Source: Bubalus kerabau (Eukaryota; Chordata; Mammalia; Artiodactyla; Bovidae). From it: a stretch of DNA of 64,000 nucleotides. A program made the position numbers and the translations under genes. Shown one piece after another: positions 1-12,779 of the stretch (the first letter of the stretch is position 1; each line of letters begins with the position of its first letter). The DNA lies in the NCBI RefSeq assembly GCF_029407905.1, contig NW_026577903.1, positions 868,001-932,000 on the forward strand. Direction: 5' to 3'. The notes beneath the pieces are model-generated. The model did not search any database, was not told where the DNA came from, and saw nothing but the letters and a program-made list of their open reading frames with translations.

Positions 1-1810
1 TTGTGCATTCCTCCACAGGTTTGCTTTCGAAGAGTTGTCCGGGCATTGGGTTATTAAGAGCGGACCGGGAAATCGGGGTCTTTCCGCATGTGGCACCACC
101 CACCAGGCTACGTCTCGAATTTCCTAGTGAGACCGGCCTCAACCTGAGGTGCGCCGGGAAGGTCGGAACCCCTTGCAGACAAAGCAGGGGAATCGACCCT
201 CCTGTCTCGATCAGGAGGGGAGAAGGGGCACAGATGATGTGATGCCGGGAACCTTGGTGTTCCCCTCCAGTGAGACCAGTGTGTTGGGGAACTTTTGGTG
301 TCGCATCAAAGGTGCCAAGTACCGTATCGCACTTGAAGATGGAACGTAAGACTTCTTTTGAGACGCTGTAGCGGCAATGGCCGCATCTTGCGATGAAGAG
401 GGAATGACGTGGTTTTTCTCGAGTTGTGGCGGGATTCTTGAGTTACAACGGGAAATTCAGGCTTCCTCTTCTGTTGGCCCAGGGAAGTCCAGTCTTCCAT
501 TCGAGTTGCGAGAGAGAGTTGGGGATTGCTCTCGAGTCACTGCAGGAAAAAAGAGACCTCATCTAGGCTTGTGTCCAGGATCTAATGTTTCTCTCCAGGG
601 GCGACAGGGATCTCCGGTTCCCATATCAGACTCACCCGAGGAGTCAGGCCTCGCCTCGAGGGGAAGGAAAAGACTCCGCTCTCCTCTCGAGTCGCGACGG
701 GTATGTCTTGGAGTCCACTGAGTGACCAAAAGGGAGTCAAGCCTACTGTGGAGTTTGGAGAGAGGACTCGGGATTGCTCTCCAGGCCATGCTAGAAAAGA
801 AGGCCGTCATGTCGCGAAAACGGGGGGGTCTCGTGGGTTTTCTCTATCTGCGGCGCCAGTGTGGGGTTTCTCACGAGGTATGACTGGGAGCTCAGGGAGC
901 CTCTCGTGTGGCGCCAGGGAAGTCAGGGCTTCATGAGTGTAGCAGAGGGAGCGCGTCATTGCCCTCGAGTCATGGTAGGGGAATCAGGCCTCAAAACGCG
1001 TTGAAGAAGGACTCTTGAGTTCTTTCTATGGTAGCGGCAGTAAACCCTGGGTTCACTCGAATTGTGCTGGTGGCCTCAGGGAGCTTCTCAGGGTGCCTCT
1101 GAGAAGTCAGGGATACTGTGGAGCTGGGACGCGTCTCTCGGGACTCCACTGGGTTTCATGCAATGGAAGAGGTCCTAATCTCGAGTGGAGGCAGGAACCT
1201 CAGCGTTCCTCTCGTGACTTCACTGGCGCTGGTCTGAATCAGATTGCAAAGTCCCTGCAGAATTGGGACAGGAGGGTCAGGCCTCGTCTTGTGTAGAGGA
1301 ATGAAACCCCACTTGCCTCTCAAGTTCTTCAGGGGTGACAAGCCACTTGTTGAGCTGTATGTGGAACCTGCGGGTTTTTCCGGACGATGCACGAGGGTCT
1401 CAGTGCCCCTTTGTGTTGTGCCTTCATCCACAGGGTTGCCTTCGAAGAGGTGTCCAGGCATGAGGTTCTTATGAAGAGCGTACCGGGAAATCATAGTCTT
1501 TTGGCATGTGGCACCACCCGCGAGCTACGTCTCGAATTTCCTCGTGAGACCGGCCTCTTCCTGAAGTGCCCTGTGAAGGTCGGGAACCCCTTACAAACAA
1601 AGCAGGGGAAGTGACCCTCCTATCACGAACAAAAGGGGAGAAGGGGCTCAGATAAACTGGTGCCGGGAACCTCAGTGTTCACCTCGAGTGAGACTGATAT
1701 TTTGAGGAACTTTTGGGGTCACATCAAGGGTGTCAAGTACCGTTTCGCACTTCAAGACGGAACGTGGGACTTTTCTTGAGAAGCTGTAGCGGGCAAGGGC
1801 CTCATCTTGC
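1..1810 (+). repeat. Long-range duplicated satellite segment, copy 1 (partner 26881-28690)
   Basis: The sequence matches 26881-28690 at a constant offset of 26,880 over about 1.8 kb. Rare private variants are shared, such as 'tttccgcatgtggcacc', 'gaatgaaaccccacttg', 'ccgcgagctacg' and 'gagaagctgtagcggg'. Correspondence stops sharply at ~1811, where this copy changes to type 2. Confidence 0.85.
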
Positions 1811-3530
1811 CAAGAGGTGGGAACCACGTGGTTTTTCTCGAGTTGAGGCGGGATTCTCGAGTTACGACGGGGATCTCAGGCTTCCTCTTGGGTTGGCACT
1901 GGGAAGCCCAATCTTCCCCTGGAGTTGCGAGGGAAAGCTGGGGGTTGCGCTCGGGTCACTGCAGGGCCGAAGAGACCTCATCTAGGCGTGTGTCTGGGAC
2001 CTAAGATTCCTCTCCAGGGAAGGCAGGGATCTCGGGGTTGCATTCCAGGCTCCCCCGGGGAGTCAGGCCTCGTCTCGGGGGGAAGCCAAGGACTCCACTC
2101 TCCTCTCGAGTCGCGACGCGGGTCTCTTGGAGCCCCCTGAGCGGACTCATGGGAGACCAGCCTCCTCTTCCGTTTGGAGAGAGGACACGGGATTGCTCTC
2201 CAGGCCATGCAGGAAAAGAAGGCCCTCAGCTCGCGAGGACGGGGGCGTCTCAGGGGTTTCCTCGAGCTGCGTCGCCCGTGGGGGTTTTCTCCCGAGGCAC
2301 GACGAGGATCTCAGGGAGCCTCTCGTGAGGCGCCAGGGAAGTCAGGTCTCCTAGCGTGGCGAGGGGGAGCGCGTCATGGCTCTCGAGTCACGGGAGGGCA
2401 CTAGGGCCTCGAGACGCATTGAAGAAGGACTCTCGAGGTCTTTGTCGGGGGGCGGCTGGAAACCCTCGTTTCCCTCGCCTTCTGCCGGGGACCTTAGGGA
2501 ACTTCCCAGGGTGCCTCTGAGAGGCGAGGGATCCTGTGGAGTTGGCGGGGACTTTCGGGACTCCGCTGGGCTTGACGCAAAGGAAGAGGGCCTCACCTCG
2601 AGGGGAGGCAGGAACCTTAGGCTTCCTCTCCTTTTCGAACTCCGACCACAGGGTCCCTGCAGAGTTGGGACAGGAGAGTCAGGCCTCGTCTTGTCTGAGG
2701 AAGGGAACTCCGCTTGCCTCTCGAATTGCTCAGGGTGTCTCAGGCACCTCGTAGAGCTGTGTGTGGAAACCGCGGGGTATCCCGGACGATGCACGGGGGT
2801 GTCAGTGCCCCTTCGAGTGGTACCTTCACCCACAGGGTTGCCTTCGAAGAGGTGTCCGGGCATCGGGTTCTTATCCAGAGCGGACTGGGAAATCGGGGTC
2901 GTTCGGCATGTGGCACCACCCATGGGGCTCGTCTCGAATTTCCTCGGGAGGCCAGCCTCATCCTGAGGTGTGCCGGGAAAGCCGGGAACCCCTTCCAGAC
3001 CACGCAGGGGAATTGACTCTCCTGTCGCGATCAGGAGGGGAGAAGGGGCTCAGATGAAGCGGTGACGGGACCCTCGGTGTTCCCCTCGAGGGAACCCGGT
3101 GTGTCGGGGAGGTTTGGGGGTCGCATGAAAGCTGTCAGGGACCGTTTCGCCCTTCAGGGCGGAACAGGGGACTTCCCTTGAAACGCCGTCGCGTGCAAGG
3201 GCCTCATCTTGCGAAGAGGTGGGAACCACGTGGTTTTTCTCGAGTTGCGGCGGGATTCTCGAGTTATGACGGGGATCTCAGGCTTCCTCTTTGGTTGGCC
3301 CTGGTAAGCGCAATCTTCCCCTCGAGTTGCGAGGGAAAGCTGGGGGTTGCGCTCGAGTCACTGCAGGGCCGAAGAGACCGCACCTAGGCTTGTGTCCGGG
3401 ACCTAATATTCCTCTCCAGGTAAGGCAGGGATCTCGGGGTTGCATTCCAGACTCACCTTGGAGTCAGGCCTCGTCTCGAGGGGAAGCAAAGGACTCCGCT
3501 CTCCTCTCGAGTCGCGACACGGGTCTCTTG
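1811..3530 (+). repeat. Type 2 (GC-richer) satellite segment, 1.8-3.5 kb
   Basis: From about 1811 the sequence switches from type 1 to type 2 markers. These include 'ccaagaggtgggaacc', 'ggttgg(c)cctggg', the 'agccccctgagcgg' form of the subunit boundary, 'gtctgaggaaggg' after the anchor, and 'gaccacgcagggg' in place of 'gacaaagcagggg'. The EcoRI site is replaced by gatctc. Markers return gradually to type 1 by about 3530. Limits are approximate because the two types share most positions. Confidence 0.7.
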
Positions 3531-6500
3531 GAGCCCACTGAGTGGCTTAAAGGGAGTCAAACCTCCTCTGGTGTTTGGAAGGAGGACACGGGATTGCTCT
3601 CCAGGCAATGCATGAAATGAAGGCCCTCATCTCCCAATGACTGGGGCATCTCGTAGGTTTTCTCGAGCTGTGGCGCTAGTGTGGGGTTTCTCACGAAGTA
3701 AGACTGGGAGCTCAGTGAGCCTCTCACGTGGTGCCAGGGCAGTCAGGTCTCTATGCACGTGGTGAGAGGGAGCCCGTCATTGTTCTCGAGTCATGGTAGG
3801 GGATTGGGCCTGAAGACGTGTTAAAGACGGACTCTCGAGGTCTTTCTTGGGTTGCAGCAGGAAACCCTGGGTTCCATCGACTTGTGCCAGTGACCTCAGG
3901 GAGCTTCTCAGAGTGCCTCTGAGAAGTCAGGGATACTGTGAAGTTTGGAGGGGCCTCTCGAGACTCCTCCGCATTTGGTGGAATGTAAGAGGGACTCATC
4001 TCGAGTTGAAGCAGGAACCTCAGTGTTCCTCTCCATTTCTGACTCAGATCGCAAGGTCCCTGCATGTTGGTACAGGAGAGTCAGGCCTCGTCTTTTCTGG
4101 AGGATGGGACTCCTCTTGCCTCTCGAGTTGTTCTCGAGGTGACAGGCCACTTGTCGAGCTGTGTATGTAACCTGCCCGTTTTTCCGGATGATGCACAGGT
4201 GTGTTAGTGCCCCTTCGTGTTGTACCTTCATACTCAAGCCTGCCTTCCAAGAGGTGTCTGAGCATCGGATTCTTATCAAGAGCGAACCGGGAAATTGGAG
4301 TCTTTCGGCAAGTGGCACCACCCACAAAGCTACGTATCGAATTTCCCCATGAGACCGGCCTCATCCTGAGTTGTGCAGGGAAGGTCGGGCCCCCTTGCAG
4401 ACAAAGCAGGGGAATCGACCCACCGGTCACGATCAGGAGGGGAGAAGGGGCTTAAATGAAGTGGTGCCGGGAACCTTGGTGTTCCCCTTGAGTGAGACCG
4501 GCGTGTTGGGGACTTTTGGGGTCGCATCAAGGGTGCCAAGTACCGTTTCGCATTTCAAGACGGAACCTGGGACATCTTTTGAAACGCTGTAGTGGGCAAG
4601 GGCCTCATCTTGCGATGACGGGAGAACCACGTGGTTTTGCTCGAGTTGCAGCGGGATTCTCGAGTTATGACCGGGAATTTAGGCTTCCTCTTGTTGGCCT
4701 TGAAATCCAATCTCCCATTCGGGTTGCGAGGGGGAGCTGGGGATTGCGCTAGAGTCACTGCAGGGCAAAAGAGACCTAATCTAGGCTTGTGTCCAGGATC
4801 TAATGTTGCTCTCCAGGGGCGACAGGGATCTCGGGTTTGCATTCCAGACTCATCCGGGGAGTCAGTTCTCACCTCGAGGGTAAGCAAAGAATTCCGCTCT
4901 CGTCTCGAGTCGCGATGGGTATCTCTTGGAGCCCAATGTGTGTACTAAAGGGAGTCAAGCCTCCTGTGGAGTTTGGAGAGAGGACTCGGGATTGGATTCC
5001 AGGCCATGCAGGAAAAGAAGGCCCTCATCTCGAGATGACGGTGGCGTCTCGTGGGTTTTCTCGAGCTGCGGCGCCAGTGTGGGGTGTCTCATGAAGTACC
5101 ACGGGGATCTCAGGGAGCCTCTTGTGTGGCGCCAGGAAAATCCAGTATTCCATTCGAGTTGCGAGTTAGAACTGGGGATTGCTCTCCAGTCACTGCAGGG
5201 CAAAATAGACCTCATCTACGCTTGTGTCCAGGACCTAGTGTTCCACTACTGGGCCGACAGGGATCTCAGGGTTGCATTCTCGACTCACCCGGAGAGTCAG
5301 GCCTCGTCTTGAGGGGAAAAAAATGACTCCGCTCTCCTGTCGAGTCGCGACGGGTATCTCTTGGAGCCCACTGCGTGGCGTAAAGGGAGTGAAGCCTCCT
5401 ATGGAGTTTGGAGAGATGACTCGGGATTGTTTTCCTGGCCATGCAGGAAAAAAGGCCCTCATCTCGCGATGACGGGGGCATCTCGTGGGTTTTCTCCAGC
5501 TGCGGCGCCAGTATCAGATTTCTCACGAGGTATGACGGGGAGCTCAGAGAGCCTCTCGTGTGGTGCTAGGGACGTCAGGTCTCCGTGCGTGTGGTGAAGG
5601 GGAGTGCGTGATTGCTCTCGAGTCATAGTAGGCGAATCTGGCCTCAAGACGCATTGAAGAAGGACTCTCGAGGTCTTTCTCCGGTTGCGGCAGGGAACCC
5701 TGGGTTCCCTAGACTTGTGTCGGTGACCTCAGGCAACTTCTCAGGGTGCCTCTGAGAAGTCAGGGACACTGTGGATTTGGGAGGGGCCTTCCGTTACTCA
5801 ACTGGGTTTGGTGCAATCGAAGAGGGCCTCATCTCGAATGGAGGCAGGAACCTCAGGGGTCCTCTCCATTTCTGACTCGGGCGCAGGCTACCTGCCGAGT
5901 ATGGACAAGAGAGTCACGCCTGGTCTTCTGTGGAGGAATGGATCTCCGCTTGCCTTTCGAGTTGTTCACAGAGTGACAGGCCACTTGTTGAGCTGTGCGT
6001 GGAACCTGCGGTTTTTTCCGGACGATGCACAGGGGTGTCAGTGCCCCTTCGTGTTGTGCCTTCATCCACAGGTTGCCTTCAAAGAGGTGTCCGGGCATCG
6101 GGTTCTTTTCAAGAGCGTACCAGAAAATTGGGGTCTTTCAGCATGTGGTACCACCTACGAAGCTACGTCTCGAATTTCCTCGGGAGACCGGCCTCATCCT
6201 GAGGTGCGCCGGGAAGGTAGGGAACCCCTTGCAGACAAAGCAGGGGAATCGACCCACCGCTCGCGATCAGAAGGGGAGAAGGGGCTCAGATGAAGTGGTG
6301 CCGGGAACCTCGGTGGTCCCCTTGAGTGAGACCGGTATGTCACGGCACTTTTGAGGTCGCATCAAGGGTGCCAAGTATAGTTTCGCACTTCAAGACGGAA
6401 CGTGGGAATTCTCTGGAGATGCTCTAGCGGGCAAGGGCCTCATATTGCGATGACGAGGGAAACACGTGGTTTTTCTCGAGTTGCGGCGGGATTCTCGAGT

Positions 6501-8040
6501 TACGACGGGGAATTCAGGCTTCCTCTTGTGTTGGCCCAGGAAGTCTAATCTTCCATTCAACTTGTCAGAGAGAGCTGTGGGTTGCTCTCGAGTCACTTCA
6601 GGGCAAAGAGTCCTCATCTAGGCTTGGGTCCAGGACGTAGTGTTCCTCTCCAGGGGCAACAGGGATATCGGGGTCGCATTCCAGTCTCACCCGGTGGGTC
6701 ACGCCTCGTCTCGAGTGGAAGCAAAGGACTCCACTATCCTCTCGAGTGCGACGTGTAACTCTTTGAGCCCAATGAGTGGCCTAAAGGGAGTCAAGCGTCC
6801 TGTGTAACTTGGACAGAAGGTTCACGCTTGATCTGCATACCATGCAGTTAAAGATGGCCCTCCTCTCGTGATGACGGGAGCGTCTCATGGGTTTTTCTCG
6901 AGCTGCGGCGCCAGTGTGGGGTTTCTCACGAGATATGATGGGGAGATCAGGGAGCCTCTTGTGCAGCGCCAGAGAAGTCAGGCCTCCATGCGTGTGGCCA
7001 GGCAGATCGCGTCATTGCTCTGGAGTCATGGGAGGGACTAGGGCCTCAAGACGCATTTAAGAAGGACTCTCGAGGTCTTTCTTGGGTTGGGGCGGGAAAC
7101 ACTCGTTTCCCTCGACCTCTACCGGGGACCTTAGTGAACTTCCCAGGTGCCTCTGAGAGGTGAGGGATACTGAGGAGTTAGAGGGGCCTCTCGGGACTCC
7201 ACTACGTTTGACGAAATGAAAGAGGGCCTCATCTCGATTGGAGGCAGGAACCTCAGGCTTCCTCTCCATTTCTGACTCCGACTGCTGGATCCCTGCAGGG
7301 TTGGGACAGGAGAGTCAGGCCTCGTCTTGTCTGAGTAATGGAACTCTGCTTGCCTCTCGAGGTGTTCAGTGGGTCTCAGGCCCCTTGTCGAGCTGTGTGT
7401 GGAACCTGCGGGTGTTTCCAGAAGATGCACGGGGGTGTCATTGCCCCTTCATTTTGTGCCTTCCCCCACAGGGTTGCCTTCAAAGAGGTGTCCGAGCATC
7501 GGGTTCATTTCAAGAGCGGACCGGGAAATCGGGGTCGTTCGGCATGTGGCACCACCCACGTGGCTCATCTCGAATTTCCTCGTGAGACCAGCATCATCCT
7601 GAGGTGCGCCGGGAAGGCCGGGAACACCTTCCACACAAAGCAGGGGAATCGACTCTCCTGTCGCGATCAGGAAGGGAGATGGGGCTCAGATGAAGTGGGG
7701 CCGGGAATCTAGGTGTTCCACTCGAGGGAACCCGGCGTTTCAGGGAAATTTAGGGGTCGCATCAAGGGAGCCAAGTACCGTTTCCCACTTCAGGACGGAA
7801 CATGGGACTTCCCTGGAGACGCTGTAGCGGGCAAGGGCCTCATCCTGTGAAGACGTTGGAACCACGTCGTTTTTCTCGAGTTGCGTCTGGATTCTCGAAA
7901 ACGACGGGGATTTCAGGCTTCCTCTTGGGTTGGCCCTGGGAAGCCCAATCTTCCCCTGGAGTTGCGAGGGAAAGCTGGGGGTTCTGCTCGAGTCACTACA
8001 GGGCCAAAGAGACCTCATCGAGACGTGTGTCCAGGACCTA
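3440..8040 (+). repeat. Long-range duplicated satellite segment, copy 1 (partner 41020-45210)
   Basis: 3440-3930 corresponds to 41020-41510 at offset ~37,583. 5160-8040 corresponds to 42330-45210 at offset ~37,170. Shared rare variants include 'tggcttaaagggagtcaaac', 'ctagtgttccactactggg', 'gcaggcagatcgcgtc'-type bases and 'tggaaccacgtcg'. The change of offset is explained by the 435 bp duplication in this copy and a ~20 bp insertion in the other. Confidence 0.85.
4702..5571 (+). repeat. 435 bp internal tandem duplication within one monomer
   Basis: 4702-5136 and 5137-5571 are two consecutive copies of the same stretch of the monomer. For example, 'gtcactgcagggcaaaa' is at 4754 and again, with one change, at 5189. 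The surrounding anchor interval is therefore 1833 instead of ~1402 bp. The junction near 5137 joins 'gtgtggcgccagg' to the part normally following 'gtgttggcccagg'. These are two similar-looking internal subunits, so unequal exchange between subrepeats is likely. The length is within 1 bp of 14 x 31. Confidence 0.85.
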
Positions 8041-8150
8041 ACATTACTCTCCCGGGAAGGCAGGGATCTCGGGGTTGCATTCCAGGCTCCCCCGGGGAGT
8101 CAGGCCTCGTCTCAAGGGGAAGCCAAGGACTCTGCTCTCCTCTCGAGTCG
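7020..8150 (+). repeat. Type 2-like satellite segment, 7.0-8.2 kb
   Basis: Type 2 markers (gtgaacttcccagg, tgtctgagtaatgg, cttgggttggccctggg) appear inside a type 1 context. This segment has a distant near-copy at 44.2-45.2 kb. It looks intermediate between the two classes and returns to type 1 around 8150. Confidence 0.6.
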
Positions 8151-11100
8151 CACCGGGTATTTCTTGGACCCAACTGAGTGGCCTAAAGGGAGTCAATCCT
8201 CCTGTAAAGTTTGGAGAGAGGACCAGGGATTGCTCTCCAGGTCAGGCCGGAAAAGAAGGCCCCCATCTCTCCTTGACGGGGGCATCTTGTGGTTTTTCTC
8301 GAACTGCTGCGCCACTGTGGGTTTTCTCACGAGGTGTGATGGGGTACTCAGGGAGCCTCTTGTGTGTTACTAGGGAAGTCAGTTTTCCTGCTTGTGGCGA
8401 GGGGAGCGCGTCCTTGCTCTGGAGTCATGGTAGGGGAATCGGGCATCAAGAGACGTTGAAAAAGGACTCTCCAAGTCTTTCTCGGGTTACTTCAGGAAAC
8501 TCTGGGTTCCCTCGACTTGTGCCAGTGACCTCAGGTAGCTTCTCAGGGAGCCTCTGAGAATTCAGGGATACTGTGGTGTTGGGAGGGGCCTCTCGGGACA
8601 CCACTGAGTTTGGTTCAATGGAAGAGGGCCTCTTCTCTAGTTGAGGCAGGAACCTCAGGGTTCCTCTCCATTTCTGACTCCGATCGCAGGGTCCCTGAAG
8701 AGTTGGGCCAGGAGAGTAAGGCCTCGTCTTGTGTGAAGGAATGCAACTTCACTTGCCTCTCGAGTTGTTCACGGGGTGACAGTCCACATTTGGAGCTGTG
8801 AGTGGAATCGGCGGGTTTTTCCAGACGATGCATGGGGATGTCAGTGTCCCTTTGTGTTTTGCCTTCATCCACAGGGTTGCCTTCGAAGAGATGTCCGGGC
8901 GTCAGGTTCTTATCTAGAGTGGACCGGGAATTCGGAATCTTTCAGCATGTGGCACCAACCATGAGGCTACTTTTCAAATTTCCTCATGAGACCGGCCTCA
9001 TCCGGAGGTTCACGGGGAACGTCGGGGACCCCTTGCAGAAAAAGCATGGGAATCGACCTTCCTGTCGCGATCAGGAGGGGTCAAGGGGCTCACAGGAAGT
9101 GGTGCCGTGAACTTTGGTGTTTCCCTCGAGTGAGACCGGTATGTCAGGGAACTTTGGGGGTCGCATCAAGGGTGCCAAGTACCGTTTTGTACTTCAGGAT
9201 GGAACGTGGGACTTCTCTTGATACGCTGTAGCGGCCAAGGGCCTCATCTTGCGATGACGGGGGAGCCATGTGGTTTTTCTCGAGCTGCGGCGGGATTCTC
9301 GAGTTACGACGGGGATTTCAGGCTTCCTCTTGTGTTGGGCCAGGGAAGTCCAATCATCCATTCGATTTGCGAGGGAGAGCTGGGGGTTGCACTCGAGTCA
9401 CTGCAGGACAAAGGAGACCTCATCTAGGCTTGTGTCCAGGACCTAATGTTCCTCTCCAAGGGCCACAGGGATCTCAGGTTTGCATTCCAGACTCACCCAG
9501 GGAGTCAGGCCTCGTGTCGAAGGGAAGCAAAGGACTCCGCTCTCCTTTCGAGTCGCGACGGGCACCTCTTGGAGCCCACTTTGTGGCCTAAAGGGAGTCA
9601 AGCCTCCTGTGAAGTTTGGAGAGAGGACTTGGGACTGCTCTCCAGGCCATGCAGGAAAAGATGGCCCTCATCTCGCGATGACAAAGGGGTCTTGTGGGTT
9701 TTCTCGAGCTGCGGCGCCAGTGTGGGGTTTCACACGAGGCACGACAGGGAGCTCAGGGAGCCTCTCATGTGGCGCCAGGGAAGTCAGGTCTCCATGTGCG
9801 TGGCGAGGGGGAGCGCGTTATTGCTCTCGAGCCATGGTAGGGGAATCTGACCTCAAGACGCATTGAAGAAGGACTCTCGAGGTCTTTCTTTGGTTGTGGC
9901 AGGAAACCCTTATTTCCCTCGAGGTTTGCCGGTGGCCTCAAGGAGCTTCTCAGAATGCCTATGAGAAGTCAGGGATACTGTGGAGATGGGAGTGGCCTCT
10001 CGGGACTCCACTGGGTTTGTTTTAATGGAAGAGGGCCTCATCTCGGGTTGAGGCAGGAACCTCAGGTTTCCTCTCCATTTCTGACTCAGATCGAAGCGTG
10101 CCTGCAGAGTTGGGATTGGATACTCAGGCCTCGTCTTGTCTGAGGAAGGGAACTCCGCTTGCCTCTCTCGTTGTTTAAGGGGTGACAGGCCAGTTGTGGA
10201 GCTGTATGTGGATCCTGTGGGATTTTCCGGACGATGAACAGGGTTGCCAGTGCCCCCTCGTGTAGTGCCTTCATCCACAGGTTTGCCTTAGAAGAGGTGT
10301 CCGGGCATCGGGTTCTTATCAAGAGCAAGACCGAGAAATCGTGGTCTTTCGGCATGTGGCACCAACACGAGGCTACGTCTCGAATTTCTTCGTGAGACTG
10401 GCCTCATCCTGAGGTGCACCATGAAGGTCGGGAACCCCTTCTAGACAAAGCAGGGGAATAGACCTTCCTGCCGTGATCAGGAGGGGAGAAGGGGCTCAAA
10501 TGAAGTGGTGCCAGGACCTTCGGTGAGACCGGTATATTGGGAACTTTTGGGGTCGCATCAAGGGTGCCAAGTAGCATTTCGAACTTTATGACGAAACATG
10601 GGACTTCTCTTGAGACTCTGTAGCGGGCAAAGGCCTCATATTGCGATTAATGGGGAACCACGTGGTTTTTAAGAGTTGCGGCGGGATTCTCGAGTTACGA
10701 CGGGAAATTCAGGCTTCCTCTTGTGTTGGCCCAGGGAAGTCCAGTCTTCCATTCGAGTTGTGAGGGAGAGCTAGGGATTGCGCTTGAGTTACTGCAGGGC
10801 AAAAGAGACCTTATCTAGGCTTCTGTCCAGGACATCATGTTCGTCTCCAGGGGGACAGGGATCTCGGGGTTGCTTTCCTGATGCACGCGGGAATCAGTCC
10901 TTGTCTCGAGGGGAAGCGAAGGACTCCGCTCTCCTCTCGAGTTGCGACGGGTATCTCTTGGAGCCCACTGAGTGGCCTAAAGGGAGTCAAGCCTCCTGTG
11001 CAGTTTGGAGAGAGGACTCGGGATTGCTCTCCAGGCCATGCAGGAAAAGAAGGCCATCATCTCGCGATGAAGGGGGCGTCTCGTGGGTTTTCTCGAGTTG

Positions 11101-11974
11101 CAGCGCCAGTGTGGGGTTTCTCATGAGGTAGTACGGGGAGCTCAGGGAGCCTCTCATGTGGCGCTTGGGAAGTCAGGTCTCCATGCGCATTGCGAGGGGG
11201 AGCGCGTCATTGCTCTAGAGTCATGGTAGGTGTATCCGGCCTCAAGAACCGTTAAAGAAGGACTTTCAAGGTGTTTCTTGGGTCACGGCAGTAAACCCTG
11301 GGTTCCCTCAACTAGTGCCGGTGGCCTCAGGGAGCTTCTCAGTGTGCCTCTGAGAAGTCAAGGATACCCTGGAGTTGGGAGGGCACTCTCCGGACTCCAC
11401 TGGGTTTGGTGCAATAGAAGAGGGCCTCATCTCGAGTGGAGGCAGGAACCTCAGGGTTCATCTCCATTTCTGACTCTGATCGCAAGGTCCCTGCAGAGTT
11501 GGGACAGGAGAGTCAGGCCTCGTCTTGTAAGGAAGAATGGACCTCCGCTTGCCTCTCGAGTTATTCACGGGGTGACAGGAAACTTGTCGAACTGTGTTTG
11601 GAATATGCGGGTTTTTCCGGACGATGCACGAGGGTGTCAGTGCCCATTCGTGTTGTGCCTTCTTCCTCAGGGTTGTCTTTGAAGAGGTGTCCGGGCATCG
11701 GGTTCTTATCAAGAGCGGACCGGGGAATCGGGGTCTTTCTGCATGTGTTACCACCCATGAAGCTACGTCTCAAATATTCTCGTTAGACCGGCCTCATCCT
11801 GAGGTGCGCCGGGAAGGTTGGGAACCCCTTCCAGACAAAGCACGGGAGTCGACCCTCCAGTCGCAATCAGGAGGGGAGAAGTGGCTCAGATGAAGTCGTA
11901 CCGGGAACCTCGGTGTTCCCCTCGAGAGAGACCAGGGTGTCGGGGAACTTTTGGAATCGCATCAAGGGTGCCAA

Positions 11975-11999
11975 GTTTTCACACTTGAAGTGTGAAAAC
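11975..11999. repeat. Perfect 12 bp inverted repeat (1 bp loop) in a monomer
   Basis: Arms gttttcacactt (11975-11986) and aagtgtgaaaac (11988-11999) are exact reverse complements around g11987. Ordinary monomers read 'gtaccgtttcgcacttcaag' here, without the palindrome. The extra arm is therefore a local inverted duplication of the gtttcgcactt region in this unit only. Confidence 0.9.
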
Positions 12000-12412
12000 A
12001 CTTCAAGAAGAAACCTGGGACGTCTCTTTAGACGCTGTAGCGGGCAAGGGCCTCATCTTGCGATGACGGGGTAACCATGTGGTTTTTCTCGAGTTTCGGC
12101 GGGATTCTCGAGTTATGATGGGGAATTCAGGCTTCCTCTTGTGTTGGCCCAGGGAAGTCCAATCTTCCATTGGAGTTGTGAGAAAGAGCTAGGGATTGCT
12201 CTCGAGTCACTTCAGGGCAAAAGAGACCTCATCTAAGCTTGTGTCCAGGACCTAATGTTCCTCTCCAGGGGCGACAGAGATCTCGGGGTTGCATTTTAGA
12301 CGCACCCGAGGAGTCAGGCCTCATCTCGAGAGGAAGGAAAGGACTCTGCTCTGCTCTCGAGTCCCCACGGGTATTTCTTGGAGACCACTGAGTGGCCTAA
12401 AGGGAGTCAAGC

Positions 12413-12422
12413 CTCCTGTGGA
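12413..12422 (+). repeat. Left target-site duplication of the L1
   Basis: ctcctgtgga directly precedes the poly(T) that starts the antisense L1. It is repeated with one C/T difference as ctcttgtgga at 20594-20603. Together the two halves restore the ordinary satellite reading 'cctcctgtggagtttgg'. Confidence 0.7.
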
Positions 12423-12779
12423 TTTTTTTTTAAATTTTATTTTATTTTTAAACTTTACATAATTGTATTAGTTTTTCCAAATATCAAAATGAATCCGCCT
12501 CAGGTATACATGTGCTCCCCATCCTGAACCCTCCTCCCTCCTCCCCCCCATAGCATCCCTCTGGGTCGTCCCAGTGCACTAGCCCCAAGCATCCAGTGTC
12601 ATGCATCAAACCTGGACTGGCAACTCTTTTCATACATGATATTTTACATGTTTCAATGCCATTCTCCCAAATCTTCCCACCTTCTCCCTCTCCCACAGAG
12701 TCCATAAGACTCTTCTATACCTCAGTGTCTCTTTTGCTGTCTCGTACTCAGGGTTATTGTTACCGTCTTTCAAAGTTCC

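Larger units (their letters stand above)
1..12422 (+). repeat. Satellite I-like (1.715-type) tandem array, left part
   Basis: Head-to-tail tandem repeat. The anchor gttgggacagg (with variants) occurs at about 1262, 2664, 4066, 5899, 7300, 8702, 10109 and 11498. The intervals are 1402, 1402, 1833, 1401, 1402, 1407 and 1389 bp. The window opens inside a monomer. Units are rich in CpG and in the hexamer ctcgag, and type 1 units carry an EcoRI site (gggaattcagg). A ~1.4 kb EcoRI-cut, GC-rich unit is the published character of bovine satellite I (1.715 g/ml, 1402 bp, described as built from ~31 bp subrepeats). The family assignment rests on that and was not checked by alignment. Orientation is constant throughout. 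The array is interrupted at 12422 by an L1. Known function is structural, as pericentromeric heterochromatin; no coding role is supported. Confidence 0.9.
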
